Origin: Lachnospiraceae bacterium
GTDB taxonomy: Bacteria; Bacillota; Clostridia; Lachnospirales; Lachnospiraceae
DNA length: 64,000 nucleotides
NCBI GenBank assembly: GCA_021770755.1
Contig: JAETQI010000020.1
Span: 1 to 64,000, forward strand
Direction of reading: 5' to 3'
Positions 18,857-26,770 of the stretch are shown one piece after another. Under the pieces are notes generated by a model. That model did not search any database, was not told where the DNA came from, and saw only the letters and a program-made list of their open reading frames with translations. Each line of letters starts with the position of its first letter. The first letter of the stretch is position 1. The position numbers and the translations under genes were made by a program.

Positions 18857-18888
18857 AAAGTGGAGGTTCTGCCTGAACTCTCCACTTT
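18857..18888 (-). terminator. galK terminator
   Basis: AAAGTGGAG (18857-18865) and CTCCACTTT (18880-18888) pair, extended by GTTC/GAAC. On the minus strand a run of T follows, shared with the A tract at the end of repeat B2. Confidence 0.8.
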
Positions 18889-18907
18889 CCTATGTATATA
18901 CAGATAT

Positions 18908-20140
18908 TTAGATCCTGACTGCGCCGACCGCCCTGATATTCATCGGATAGACATTGCTGTCACCCACATATTTTGCGATGTAATTCACATAGTTGTCAAC
19001 CTCGGCAAGCGGTACGAGACACATGATCACCCCTGCAAATCCGCCGCCGTGCACACGGCAGACACCATCTTTGATCCTTCTTAAAAACAGCTCCGTGAGC
19101 GCGAGCGTCAGCGTGATCTTCTGCTCCTTGCAGTCCTGCAGCGAATAGCAGTTCTGCAAAAGTTCCCACGAGGACGTGCCGGACTCGTTGACAAGCCTCA
19201 ACACCGCATCGATGTCGTCCGCCCCGATCGCCGCAGCCATCTCATCCACCCTGCGGTTCTCCTCAAAGAAATGGATCGCGCGCAGCACTGCCCTGTCGTT
19301 TGGTATCTCATTTATATGGGCGAGCAGATTGTCAAGGTTTGTCTCACACAAAAGCTCCACGCCAAGAACCTTCGCGGCCTCCTTCATCTCATTGGGAATC
19401 CCGGAATACTCCTCGCTCAGATCCGCATGTCCCTTTCCCGTATTCACGATCACAAGGCGGTATCCTTTTTTCTCAAAAGAGAAGGAAAGCGGTCTGTATT
19501 CCGGCTGGCTTCCGTTTGAAAAATCAAAGAGAACCGGACCGCCCACTGCACACGCCATCTGATCCATCATGCCTGACGCCTTATTCCAGTACACATTCTC
19601 CGAGTACTTTCCGATCTTCGCGTAATCTGCACAGCTCATCGCACCATTGTTGAAGAAATGGTTGACGATCGTACACACCAGCATCTCAAACGACGCGGAT
19701 GAGCTGACACCTGCCGCCGCGATCACATTGGTGGATACATAGGCGTCGAAACCGCCGACCTTGAATCCGAACTTCTGTGCGCCCTCCATCATACCGGCAA
19801 GAAGCGCCTCCGTCCCGCTGACCTTCTCAACACTGTCAAGCTTTGCGATATCCACAACGATCTCTTTGTCGTAGCCTTCGCTTGTGATATGGATAACACT
19901 GCTGTTGTTCGCCTGCGCCGCACCGATCGTATCCAGGTCGATGCTTCCCGCGATCACCTTTCCGCCGTTGTGATCCGTATGGTTGCCGATGATCTCCGTT
20001 CTGCCGGGCGCGGAGAAAAATTCGGCCTCATCATGACCATACTTCTTCTTGAAATTCTCCGCCAGCACACGGAAACGCTCCGCGCTCTTTGTGCTCTCAC
20101 CGTAAACCTTTTCCAGTCTCTCACTGCTTGGGATATTCAT
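18908..20140 (-). CDS. galK: Galactokinase
   Basis: Phosphorylates D-galactose at C1 with ATP, the entry step of the Leloir pathway. The 410-residue protein shows the galactokinase signature GRTEIIGNHTDHNGG (46-60), the GHMP ATP-binding loop AAGVSSSASFEM (about 145-156) and the C-terminal motif VHGGGFAGVI (about 363). Its length is normal for the family. AAGGAGG lies nine bases before ATG 20140. It is the last gene of a minus-strand series (coiled-coil protein, CoA-transferase, esterase, galK) with short gaps, and the terminator at 18857-18888 separates it from the sugar ABC operon. Confidence 0.95.
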   Translation of the reverse strand: MNIPSSERLEKVYGESTKSAERFRVLAENFKKKYGHDEAEFFSAPGRTEIIGNHTDHNGGKVIAGSIDLDTIGAAQANNSSVIHITSEGYDKEIVVDIAKLDSVEKVSGTEALLAGMMEGAQKFGFKVGGFDAYVSTNVIAAAGVSSSASFEMLVCTIVNHFFNNGAMSCADYAKIGKYSENVYWNKASGMMDQMACAVGGPVLFDFSNGSQPEYRPLSFSFEKKGYRLVIVNTGKGHADLSEEYSGIPNEMKEAAKVLGVELLCETNLDNLLAHINEIPNDRAVLRAIHFFEENRRVDEMAAAIGADDIDAVLRLVNESGTSSWELLQNCYSLQDCKEQKITLTLALTELFLRRIKDGVCRVHGGGFAGVIMCLVPLAEVDNYVNYIAKYVGDSNVYPMNIRAVGAVRI

Positions 20141-20178
20141 TTTTTAATTCCTCCTTGTTTGCACAATTTTTATCTTTA

Positions 20179-20949
20179 TTATACATCAAACTGTTTCAAA
20201 ATCCAATAAATTCCTTTTGCGATCCGCAGATCCGGCTCCGAAAAATGACCGCCCCGGTTCCACTCGAGAATGCCCTTCACATGATCCCGGTTTTCGCAGA
20301 GCATCGCATAAACTTTTTTCGTGTTGTCTCCCACTGTCGCCATCCGCCTGTTTTTCGTTTTTTCCTCCTTGTCGCCAAGGCTCAGGTATATATAATCCGG
20401 CTCGTCCCTGCAGGCTGTTGCCGCATTCCGGACATAATCAAGCCATCCTTCATACCACAGGGAACCAGAACAACTGACCGCCCCCGCAAACAGTCCGCAC
20501 TCACAGTATACCCATAGGCTAAAAAGCCCCGCAAGCGAATATCCGACCGAAAAACGGGCAATTTCGAATGTATTCGCCTCGACATACGGCATAAAGTGCC
20601 GTGTGAGCCACCGCAGGGTAGCGTCCGCCTTACCGCCAAATGTCTCTGTCCCAAAGACAGCGGGCGCCGCCCACGGCGAAAAATCGTCATTCCAGTTTTC
20701 CGACTCATATGCCGCCAGAATAAATCCTTTCGACGCTGTCCGCTCCTTTGCCCTTCTCTCTTCCAGGAGAGCGGCCACTGTCTCCACGGACGCTCTGTCC
20801 GCCTCTCCCACGCCCCAGTAAAATACGGGCAGGCGGCGCCCTGCTTTGGTCATCCTTTCCTGATCACCGCTTACATATATGTGACAGGTTCTATTTTGTA
20901 TTGTTGTTGTCGTTAATCCGTTTGCCATATTTTTCCAATTTCCTACCAT
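20179..20949 (-). CDS. Putative esterase, alpha/beta hydrolase (esterase D-like)
   Basis: This protein of about 256 residues has the nucleophile elbow GYSLAG (serine near 140), a candidate acid in LSLGDKEEKT and a C-terminal GGHF histidine, as in the putative esterase (PF00756-like) group. The substrate is not predictable. The ATG at 20949 overlaps the stop of the CoA-transferase by one base (TGATG); a TTG just upstream and an ATG at MANGL are other possibilities. There is no signal peptide, so it is cytoplasmic. Confidence 0.75.
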   Translation of the reverse strand: MVGNWKNMANGLTTTTIQNRTCHIYVSGDQERMTKAGRRLPVFYWGVGEADRASVETVAALLEERRAKERTASKGFILAAYESENWNDDFSPWAAPAVFGTETFGGKADATLRWLTRHFMPYVEANTFEIARFSVGYSLAGLFSLWVYCECGLFAGAVSCSGSLWYEGWLDYVRNAATACRDEPDYIYLSLGDKEEKTKNRRMATVGDNTKKVYAMLCENRDHVKGILEWNRGGHFSEPDLRIAKGIYWILKQFDV

Positions 20950-22295
20950 CAATATCTGTTCGACCGGCGCCAGATCCTGCGCTTCTCTGCCTCCCTGACC
21001 AGCGCATCCCTGAAATCAGGATGCGCGATCGATATCAGTCCCTCCGCGCGCTCCCATGTAGAACGCCCTTCGAGATTGATCACGCCGTACTCGGTAGCCA
21101 GAAAATAGATCTGGCTTCTCGGCGAAGTGATGATATCGCCGTCAAACTGCGGACGGATGCGGGAGTGGTACACCCCCTCCTTGTCCTTGTACACAGAGCT
21201 CATGCAGATAAACGCCTTGCCGCCCCTCGAAGCGGATGCCCCCACGAGAAAATCAAGCTGTCCGCCCGTGCCGCTGATCTGCCGCGATCCGGAGCTTTCC
21301 GCCGCAACCTGACCGTACAGGTCAACAGACACACAGCTATTGATCGACACCATGTTGTCGATCTGGGCGATGACGCTCGGCCTGTTGACGTATTCCAGCG
21401 GATATGCCGCGATGCCGTGGTTGTCGTCCACCCATTCATAAAGCTCCGGCGAACCGATCGCACAGCCAAACACACCCTTTCCCCTGTCGATCTTCTTCTT
21501 CCGGTTCGTCAGTTTGCCCGCCTTGTACATGCTCAGGTACGCATCGGAACAGAGCTCCGTGTGCATTCCCAGATCTTTCAGATCCGACTCTGCGATCAGC
21601 TCCCCCACCGCGTTTGGCATACTGCCGATGCCAAGCTGCAGCGTCGCACCGTCCACGATATAGGGCAGGATGTTCTGCGCGATCTTCCTGTCTGTATCGG
21701 TAGGCCGGAATGTCTTTAAGACCGCGAGCGGTTCATGCTTTCCCTCCACGATATAATCCACGTCGGAAATGTGGATGCACTCATCGTACCCGCCATGTAT
21801 GATCGGAAGATTCTCGTTAACCTCGACTATGACGATATCCGCCGTGCGCGTGATGGGTGCTGCCACCCCCGTATTGACGGAAAAATTAAAATATCCGTGC
21901 CGATCCATCGGCGCAACGCTCACCATCACGACATTGACTTTCAGAAAGTACTCATAATACGCGGCATTATTATGAAATACCATGGGGATAAAATAGCAGA
22001 GTCCCCTGTCACAAAGCTTCCGCTCATAGGAAGAACAGTGCCAGCTATGATATGTAAAGTGCTCCTGATGCGCATCACACTCCGCCACCTCGATGGGACC
22101 TTCTATGATCAGATTGCCGCGTATCTTCACGTCATAGAGCTCATCCCTGCGCTTTGCCAGCGCCCTGTCCAGCAGCACCGGCATGCCCAGATTGCTCGTG
22201 TAATCCACCCAGTCGCCGCTCCTTACCACCTTCACCGCCTCATCGGGGGTGACAAGTTTCGCGCTGTACTCTGCCTGAAAATCATGCAGCATCAT
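20949..22295 (-). CDS. Acetyl-CoA hydrolase/transferase family, butyryl-CoA:acetate CoA-transferase-like
   Basis: This protein of about 448 residues closely resembles butyrate-producing CoA-transferases of Lachnospiraceae: KLVTPDEAVKVVRSGDWVDY at the start, VAPMDRHGYFNFS, LQLGIGSMPNAVGELIAESD, ATEYGVINLEGRSTWERAE and the tail AHPDFRDALVREAEK-RRIWRRSNRY. Such enzymes exchange CoA between acyl-CoA and acetate through a glutamyl-CoA intermediate. The N-terminal third differs from the classical butyrate enzyme, so another acyl substrate is possible. Start 22295 is chosen because GGAG lies six bases before ATGATG; an in-frame ATG at 22328 overlaps the upstream gene. Confidence 0.85.
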   Translation of the reverse strand: MMLHDFQAEYSAKLVTPDEAVKVVRSGDWVDYTSNLGMPVLLDRALAKRRDELYDVKIRGNLIIEGPIEVAECDAHQEHFTYHSWHCSSYERKLCDRGLCYFIPMVFHNNAAYYEYFLKVNVVMVSVAPMDRHGYFNFSVNTGVAAPITRTADIVIVEVNENLPIIHGGYDECIHISDVDYIVEGKHEPLAVLKTFRPTDTDRKIAQNILPYIVDGATLQLGIGSMPNAVGELIAESDLKDLGMHTELCSDAYLSMYKAGKLTNRKKKIDRGKGVFGCAIGSPELYEWVDDNHGIAAYPLEYVNRPSVIAQIDNMVSINSCVSVDLYGQVAAESSGSRQISGTGGQLDFLVGASASRGGKAFICMSSVYKDKEGVYHSRIRPQFDGDIITSPRSQIYFLATEYGVINLEGRSTWERAEGLISIAHPDFRDALVREAEKRRIWRRSNRY

Positions 22296-22308
22296 ATCAC
22301 ACTCCGTT

Positions 22309-22764
22309 TCACATTTTTCTTCTTCCAAACAACGTGTTCAGCGAATCCTCAACCTTTTTTAATGACTCTACCGCATCGTTCAGATTCGCCATCGTTCTGG
22401 AGAGCTCCTGCGTATCAAGCCCGCTGATGGCATCGTTGAGCGCCGCGATATCGACTTCTTCCAGCGTATCCACAGCCTGCTCCATCATCTCCGCGACCTG
22501 CGCCAGATCGACACCCTCCAACGACACTTTAACCTGCCGGAGCGTCTCATTGACATTCTCGACATCCACCGCCGCAGCCTGATCCAGAACGGGCTGCACC
22601 TGCACCATGATCCCTTTTACCTGCCTGACCGCATATGCGCCGCCCATGAGCAGCACTATGGTCAGCACGGAGGTGATCAGGCACATGATCCTGGTAAATA
22701 CAAGCTCCCTGCGAAGTTTTTTGATCAGCTTACCGGTCTCTGCGCTTATCTGTTGTTCATCCAT
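22309..22764 (-). CDS. Single-pass membrane protein with a long coiled coil
   Basis: About 151 residues. A cytoplasmic N-terminus (MDEQQISAETGKLIKKLRRE) is followed by one membrane helix (IMCLITSVLTIVLLMGGAYA, about 27-46). The outer part is heptad-like and rich in Val, Leu, Asp and Glu (VNETLRQVKVSLEGVDLAQV and similar). The family is not recognised. ATG 22764 has AAGGAG eight bases upstream; the frame continues to 22887 without a better start. It is the first gene of the CoA-transferase/galK series. Confidence 0.65.
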   Translation of the reverse strand: MDEQQISAETGKLIKKLRRELVFTRIMCLITSVLTIVLLMGGAYAVRQVKGIMVQVQPVLDQAAAVDVENVNETLRQVKVSLEGVDLAQVAEMMEQAVDTLEEVDIAALNDAISGLDTQELSRTMANLNDAVESLKKVEDSLNTLFGRRKM

Positions 22765-22895
22765 CGCTTTTTCTCCTTTATCCTTTATGTCCTTGTCGCC
22801 CCTGCAATACTGCGCTCCTGTAGTCACTATCATATCACAGATTTCCCCAAAAATGTAGATATTTAACAAAAAAAACAAAATAATCAAAATAATAG

Positions 22896-22924
22896 TTGTT
22901 TATTATTCAATAATTATGTAAAAT
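22896..22924 (+). promoter_or_regulatory. Promoter of the CheX-receiver gene
   Basis: TTGTTT (22896-22901), a 17-base A/T-rich spacer and TAAAAT (22919-22924) give a plausible sigma-A promoter with a leader of about 70 bases before ATG 23001. Confidence 0.55.
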
Positions 22925-23000
22925 AAGAGTAACCGTTCAGCAGGATCGTTACAAAGGACTATCGTGAGTAACACAAAAAGACAGTGAGGTGCGAATTGCT

Positions 23001-24299
23001 ATGTTTATACAATTATTTAGTAACTATTTGGTCGAACAATCCGTGATCACCATCGAACAGCGGGACTCATTCCAGAAGGAAATCCAGAAGACGCGCGTAA
23101 AGCTGGGAACGATCGCCGTCGCAGAAGGTCTGCTGACAGAAGCACAGGCTGAGGAGATCAACCACCTGCAGACACAGCAGGACTGCCTTTTCGGCGATAT
23201 CGCGGTCGATCTGGCGTATCTGACATCCGCGCAGGTATCAGCGCTTCTTGACAAACAGGGCGACACTGCCATGAAATTCTTCCAGCTACTAGTCGACACC
23301 ACAGGGATGACTATGGAGACAGTTGCGGAGCACTTAAACAGTTTTCAAAAGGCACACGGTTTCACTGACCAGGAGCTTGAAGCCGTCAAAAAAGATGATT
23401 TTGAGACCATCGTCCCCCTCTTTGCCACTGTGCGGGATACGACCATCACAGACCTTGCCGGTCTTGTCATGCGTAACCTCACCAGATTTGTCACCAGCAA
23501 TTTTTATTTCGGCAGGATGAAAAAAGCTTCCGGGTACGCCTACAGTGTGTTCGCCGGACAGAAATCCGTCGGAGAATCCAATATTTTCCTTGGCTTTAGC
23601 GCCACCAGCGAACTGGACGGGATCGTCAAGCTCGCCAGGAATTATGCCAAACACGTCGCAGTCACAAGCAGCGACGAAGTGTACGACGCCGTCTGCGAAT
23701 TTGCAAACCTGAACAACGGTCTTTTTGACTCGGTGCTCAGCGATGACGACATCTTTATCGAAATGGTTCCGCCGGAAGTGTATCTGAACCAGCAGTTGTC
23801 CGGAAATGCCTACTATATGCCTGTCTATATCGATGATTCCGAATTTGACCTTATCATATCGACAGATCCGGCTTTCGTTCCTGGTGACAGACCACACGCC
23901 CTGAACCTCAAGAAAACGGACCTGCAGATCGACACGTCCAAATTGCTGCCTACAGTCCTTGTGGTTGATGACTCCTCCCTCATCCGAAAGGTTCTCATCA
24001 AGATGCTCAACGAAAACGGCTATCAGGTCGTGGGCGAAGCGACAAACGGCGCGGAGGCAGTGGAACTGTACAAGGAGCTGGAGCCCGACTATGTGACGCT
24101 CGATATCACAATGCCCGTGATGGACGGTGTGACCGCCCTGAAACACATCAAGGAATACGATCCCAACGCCACAGTCGCCATGATCTCTGCGGCCGGACAG
24201 AAGGATAAACTCATGGACGCACTCAAGGAAGGCGCCGAACTGTTCTTCACCAAACCATTCAACGAGCAGGAAGTCGTGTCCAGCCTCAGGAGCTGTTAG
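23001..24299 (+). CDS. CheX-like phosphatase domain fused to a receiver domain
   Basis: This protein of about 432 residues has three parts. The N-terminal about 120 residues are helical and not recognised. A middle CheX/CheC-like domain (about 135-290) contains the phosphatase-type ExxN motif in DAVCEFANLNNGLF. The C-terminal receiver (about 315-432) has the acidic pair in VLVVDDSS, the phospho-acceptor Asp in DYVTLDITMPVMDG and the lysine in FTKPF. It could be a chemotaxis- or signal-related protein that both receives and removes phosphate. ATG 23001 is favoured over GTG 22989; neither has ideal spacing. Confidence 0.75.
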   Translation: MFIQLFSNYLVEQSVITIEQRDSFQKEIQKTRVKLGTIAVAEGLLTEAQAEEINHLQTQQDCLFGDIAVDLAYLTSAQVSALLDKQGDTAMKFFQLLVDTTGMTMETVAEHLNSFQKAHGFTDQELEAVKKDDFETIVPLFATVRDTTITDLAGLVMRNLTRFVTSNFYFGRMKKASGYAYSVFAGQKSVGESNIFLGFSATSELDGIVKLARNYAKHVAVTSSDEVYDAVCEFANLNNGLFDSVLSDDDIFIEMVPPEVYLNQQLSGNAYYMPVYIDDSEFDLIISTDPAFVPGDRPHALNLKKTDLQIDTSKLLPTVLVVDDSSLIRKVLIKMLNENGYQVVGEATNGAEAVELYKELEPDYVTLDITMPVMDGVTALKHIKEYDPNATVAMISAAGQKDKLMDALKEGAELFFTKPFNEQEVVSSLRSC

Positions 24300-24310
24300 T
24301 ATAATATTAA

Positions 24311-24354
24311 GAACAAAAATACCACTGGAAAATCCCACAGTGGTATTTTTGTTC
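24311..24354. terminator. Bidirectional terminator between convergent genes
   Basis: A perfect 17-bp stem, GAACAAAAATACCACTG (24311-24327) and CAGTGGTATTTTTGTTC (24338-24354), with a ten-base loop lies between the CheX-receiver gene and the amidase gene. Confidence 0.92.
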
Positions 24355-25422
24355 CTAAAGCGTATAGTTTGCCACATCATTGAGAAGCTTCTGCCACGCG
24401 TCCTCATGCTCCACATAATAGATCGGGCACTTCTTGCCGCCGCAGTCATAATGGCGCAATATATCCTCCGGCTCCAGATCGTACTTGTCCGTCAGCCATG
24501 CGAGCATCTCGATCAGTGAATCGTACGTCTCCTGTGTGAACGAACCGTCCTCCTCCAGATAACAGCACTCGATCGAGATCGAATCCCCGTTTCGCTCCAC
24601 CACGGCATACGCTTCCTCATCCAGCGGTATGCACTGCACGATCTCGCCCTCATACCCAATGATAAAATGCGCACTTGCAGCCCGTTCATGCGTCTGCCCA
24701 AGACTCTCAAAATAACTTCTGTTCTGCGCCGCTGATGTTCCGGGGTTCGCTGTGTAGTGCACAAAGATATTTCTGACCTCGGCAAGAGTCGTCCCCGGCC
24801 GGTTGTACTCGCTGATCGTGAGCAGATCCTCGCGGATCTGCGGCTTTCTTTCCGTATCTTCCACGAAAGGAAGATCCGCCTGAGGAGACGACTTCTCCGT
24901 CTTGTCCTCTTTTATCACAGGACTCTTCTGCATACTCTGATAAAAATTTTTCCCCATGAAGACGATCGCCGCAGTCATTGCCGCGATCCACATAAACGCC
25001 AGAAACTGGTTGAACCGGGCACGGCGTCCTACCTTTTTCTTCTTTTTAGACGTCTGCGCCCTTGCCGTCTGTTTCGGACTGACGGATCTTATATTCCCTG
25101 TCCGCACTGCCCCCGCTGGTCTCGCCTTCCCTGTGCGCACAGTGCTTGCAAATTCCGCTTTTACTGTCTGCCCCGCTCCGGCAGACCTGACATTTCCTGT
25201 CCGTCTCGTCCCGGCAGATCTGGCATTTCCTGCATTCCCCATGCGCGCGGATCTTGCTGCCCTTGCCTTATTGTAGCTTGATACGTTTCCCCTTCTCTGC
25301 ACGTCAGCCCTGGCCTGTGTCTCCGCTCTCCCTGGCCTCGTCTGTCTGCCCCTCCCATTCCCAGACGAGCTCACCACCTGCCACAATTCCAGCTCCTGAC
25401 TCTGCTGTGCCTGATTCCCCAT
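24355..25422 (-). CDS. N-acetylmuramoyl-L-alanine amidase (amidase_2/PGRP type), membrane anchored
   Basis: This 355-residue protein cleaves the bond between N-acetylmuramic acid and the peptide stem. Residues 1-130 are basic, low complexity and imperfectly repeated (RTGNVRSAG, RTGKARPAG, RTGNIRSV). One membrane helix (FNQFLAFMWIAAMTAAIVFM, about 142-161) precedes the catalytic domain (about 215-355). Zinc ligands are likely the His in FVHYTANPG and the His and Cys in LRHYDCGGKKCP. ATG 25422 has AGGAG eight bases upstream. The Arg/Gly/Ala repeats could bind wall polymers or nucleic acid; that is speculation. Confidence 0.88.
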   Translation of the reverse strand: MGNQAQQSQELELWQVVSSSGNGRGRQTRPGRAETQARADVQRRGNVSSYNKARAARSARMGNAGNARSAGTRRTGNVRSAGAGQTVKAEFASTVRTGKARPAGAVRTGNIRSVSPKQTARAQTSKKKKKVGRRARFNQFLAFMWIAAMTAAIVFMGKNFYQSMQKSPVIKEDKTEKSSPQADLPFVEDTERKPQIREDLLTISEYNRPGTTLAEVRNIFVHYTANPGTSAAQNRSYFESLGQTHERAASAHFIIGYEGEIVQCIPLDEEAYAVVERNGDSISIECCYLEEDGSFTQETYDSLIEMLAWLTDKYDLEPEDILRHYDCGGKKCPIYYVEHEDAWQKLLNDVANYTL

Positions 25423-25676
25423 AAGTACTTCTCCTATCACAATAGCCTTTTATCTGCTGCAAAATACGATCTTAGATCGAACGCCTGCCCACGCGCCGGG
25501 TATCGTGCGCTCTTTCCTAAATAGCTCCTATGAATCGTTCCTACATATATTAGACGTTTCAGATCTATAAAACGTTGCATCCAAAAATATAAATTTTTTG
25601 TAAACTCATATTTCCGACTTTATCGCTCCAGAGCATGTTTGAAAAATGCTCTAAGGCTATTATATAATATCAAGCT

Positions 25677-26651
25677 CTAAATTTTCTCTAAAGACACCTC
25701 ATACCCCAATCCTTCCACCAGCGCCATATCCGTCGCAACCGTGACGCCGGCTGTCGTGAGCATATCTCCCGATATCGCGGCGTTGGCGCCGCTCTTAAAG
25801 CACTTCGCCCCCTTGTCGCCCACCAGGCCGCGCCCTCCGGCAAGGCGGATATCCCCGTCCGGTATGATGAAGCGGAAGACCGCCACGATGCGGCAGAGCT
25901 CATCGTTTGAAAGGATCCGATTCCTTTCATAAGGCGTTCCCTTGATCGGATTCAGCAGATTGACAGGAACCGACTTCACCCCAAGGTCTCTCAGCGCGAG
26001 CGCCATGTCGATCCTGTCCTCCATGGTCTCCCCAAGTCCCATGATACCGCCGGAACATATGCTCAATCCCGCGCTTTTTGCCGCCCTCAGCACAGCGACC
26101 TTCTCATCATATGTATGTGTCGTACAGACCTGTGGAAAATAGTTCCGCGAGGTCTCGAGGTTGCAGTGCACTCTCGATGCGCCTGCCGCCTTGATCTTCC
26201 GAAACTGTTCCTCATCTAGGAATCCAAAGGACACACAGACCTCAATGCCGATCTGCCTGCGGATCTCACGGATACTCCCGCAGACCTGTTCAACCTCCGC
26301 ATCGCTCAGACGCTTCCCCGATGTGACGATCGAGTAGCGCAGCACCCCCTGTTCCTGGTTGCGCCTTGCCCCCTCCAAAAGTACCTCCGTCGCCAACAGC
26401 GGATACGTGTCCTGACACGCCGTATGATAGTGGACGCTCTGTGCACAGTACTTGCAGTCCTCCGGGCACCTTCCGCACTTGCCGTTGACGATCGTGCACA
26501 TGTCAAACCGGTTCCCGCACATCTTTTCCCTGATCTCATCGGCTGCTGCCGTCAGGTCATCCAATGGCTCATCAGCAAGCGCAAGCGCCTCGTCCCTCGT
26601 CACGCTCCCGCCTGCGTATATTTTTTGCTTTAGTTCTTTTGACAGACTCAT
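25677..26651 (-). CDS. bioB: Biotin synthase
   Basis: A radical SAM enzyme that inserts sulfur into dethiobiotin to make biotin. The [4Fe-4S] ligands are Cys62, Cys66 and Cys69 in CPEDCKYCAQS, and the usual GGIMGLGET and LNPIKGTP motifs are present. At 324 residues its length is normal. GGAGG precedes ATG 26651. It stands alone, with no other bio genes adjacent, so the cell may take up or make dethiobiotin elsewhere. A BirA-type operator overlaps its promoter. Confidence 0.95.
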   Translation of the reverse strand: MSLSKELKQKIYAGGSVTRDEALALADEPLDDLTAAADEIREKMCGNRFDMCTIVNGKCGRCPEDCKYCAQSVHYHTACQDTYPLLATEVLLEGARRNQEQGVLRYSIVTSGKRLSDAEVEQVCGSIREIRRQIGIEVCVSFGFLDEEQFRKIKAAGASRVHCNLETSRNYFPQVCTTHTYDEKVAVLRAAKSAGLSICSGGIMGLGETMEDRIDMALALRDLGVKSVPVNLLNPIKGTPYERNRILSNDELCRIVAVFRFIIPDGDIRLAGGRGLVGDKGAKCFKSGANAAISGDMLTTAGVTVATDMALVEGLGYEVSLEKI

Positions 26652-26665
26652 CCTTTTTCCTCCAA

Positions 26666-26715
26666 TGTTAACTTTTTTCTTCTTATAAGTTAACAGTTTT
26701 CAAAACAAAAGTCAA
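26666..26715 (-). promoter_or_regulatory. bioB promoter with overlapping BirA-type operator
   Basis: TGTTAACTT (26666-26674) and AAGTTAACA (26687-26695) form an inverted repeat of the TGTTAAC-N16-GTTAACA type, which matches the known Firmicute BirA (biotin repressor) site. On the minus strand TTGACT (26715-26710) lies 17 bases upstream of TAACTT (26692-26687), so the upstream half-site overlaps the putative -10. Repression of bioB by biotinyl-AMP-bound BirA is the expected behaviour. Confidence 0.8.
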
Positions 26716-26760
26716 GCCCTTTGCGGCGGAATGCATGACCGCCGTCAAAGAGCCTGACTT
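26709..26760 (-). terminator. Terminator of the PTS operon, sharing bases with the bioB promoter
   Basis: Arms 26709-26729 and 26739-26760 pair over about 20 positions (AAGTCA, CTTTG and GGCGG against their complements) with one bulge. On the minus strand TTTTGTTTTG follows. The distal arm contains TTGACT, the proposed -35 of bioB. Confidence 0.85.
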
Positions 26761-26770
26761 ATGTCCTATA

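Noticed and set aside
18703-18885. 60-codon minus-strand ORF across repeats B1 and B2
   Set aside because: It is made entirely of repeat and terminator sequence. I keep the mini-ORF idea only as a finding about the repeats and do not list it as a gene.
14850-20140. Reading the sugar ABC transporter as a proven galactose (mgl) system
   Set aside because: galK is adjacent but separated by a terminator and two repeats, and binding-site residues cannot be judged by eye, so no mgl symbols were assigned.
25441-25676. AGAGCAT/ATGCTCT hairpin (25630-25652) as bioB terminator
   Set aside because: The stem is only seven pairs and no T tract follows on the minus strand, so the call is too weak. No other feature is evident in this intergenic stretch.
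26652-26708. Riboswitch upstream of bioB
   Set aside because: The leader is short and A/T-rich with no complex fold. The inverted repeat matches a BirA operator instead.
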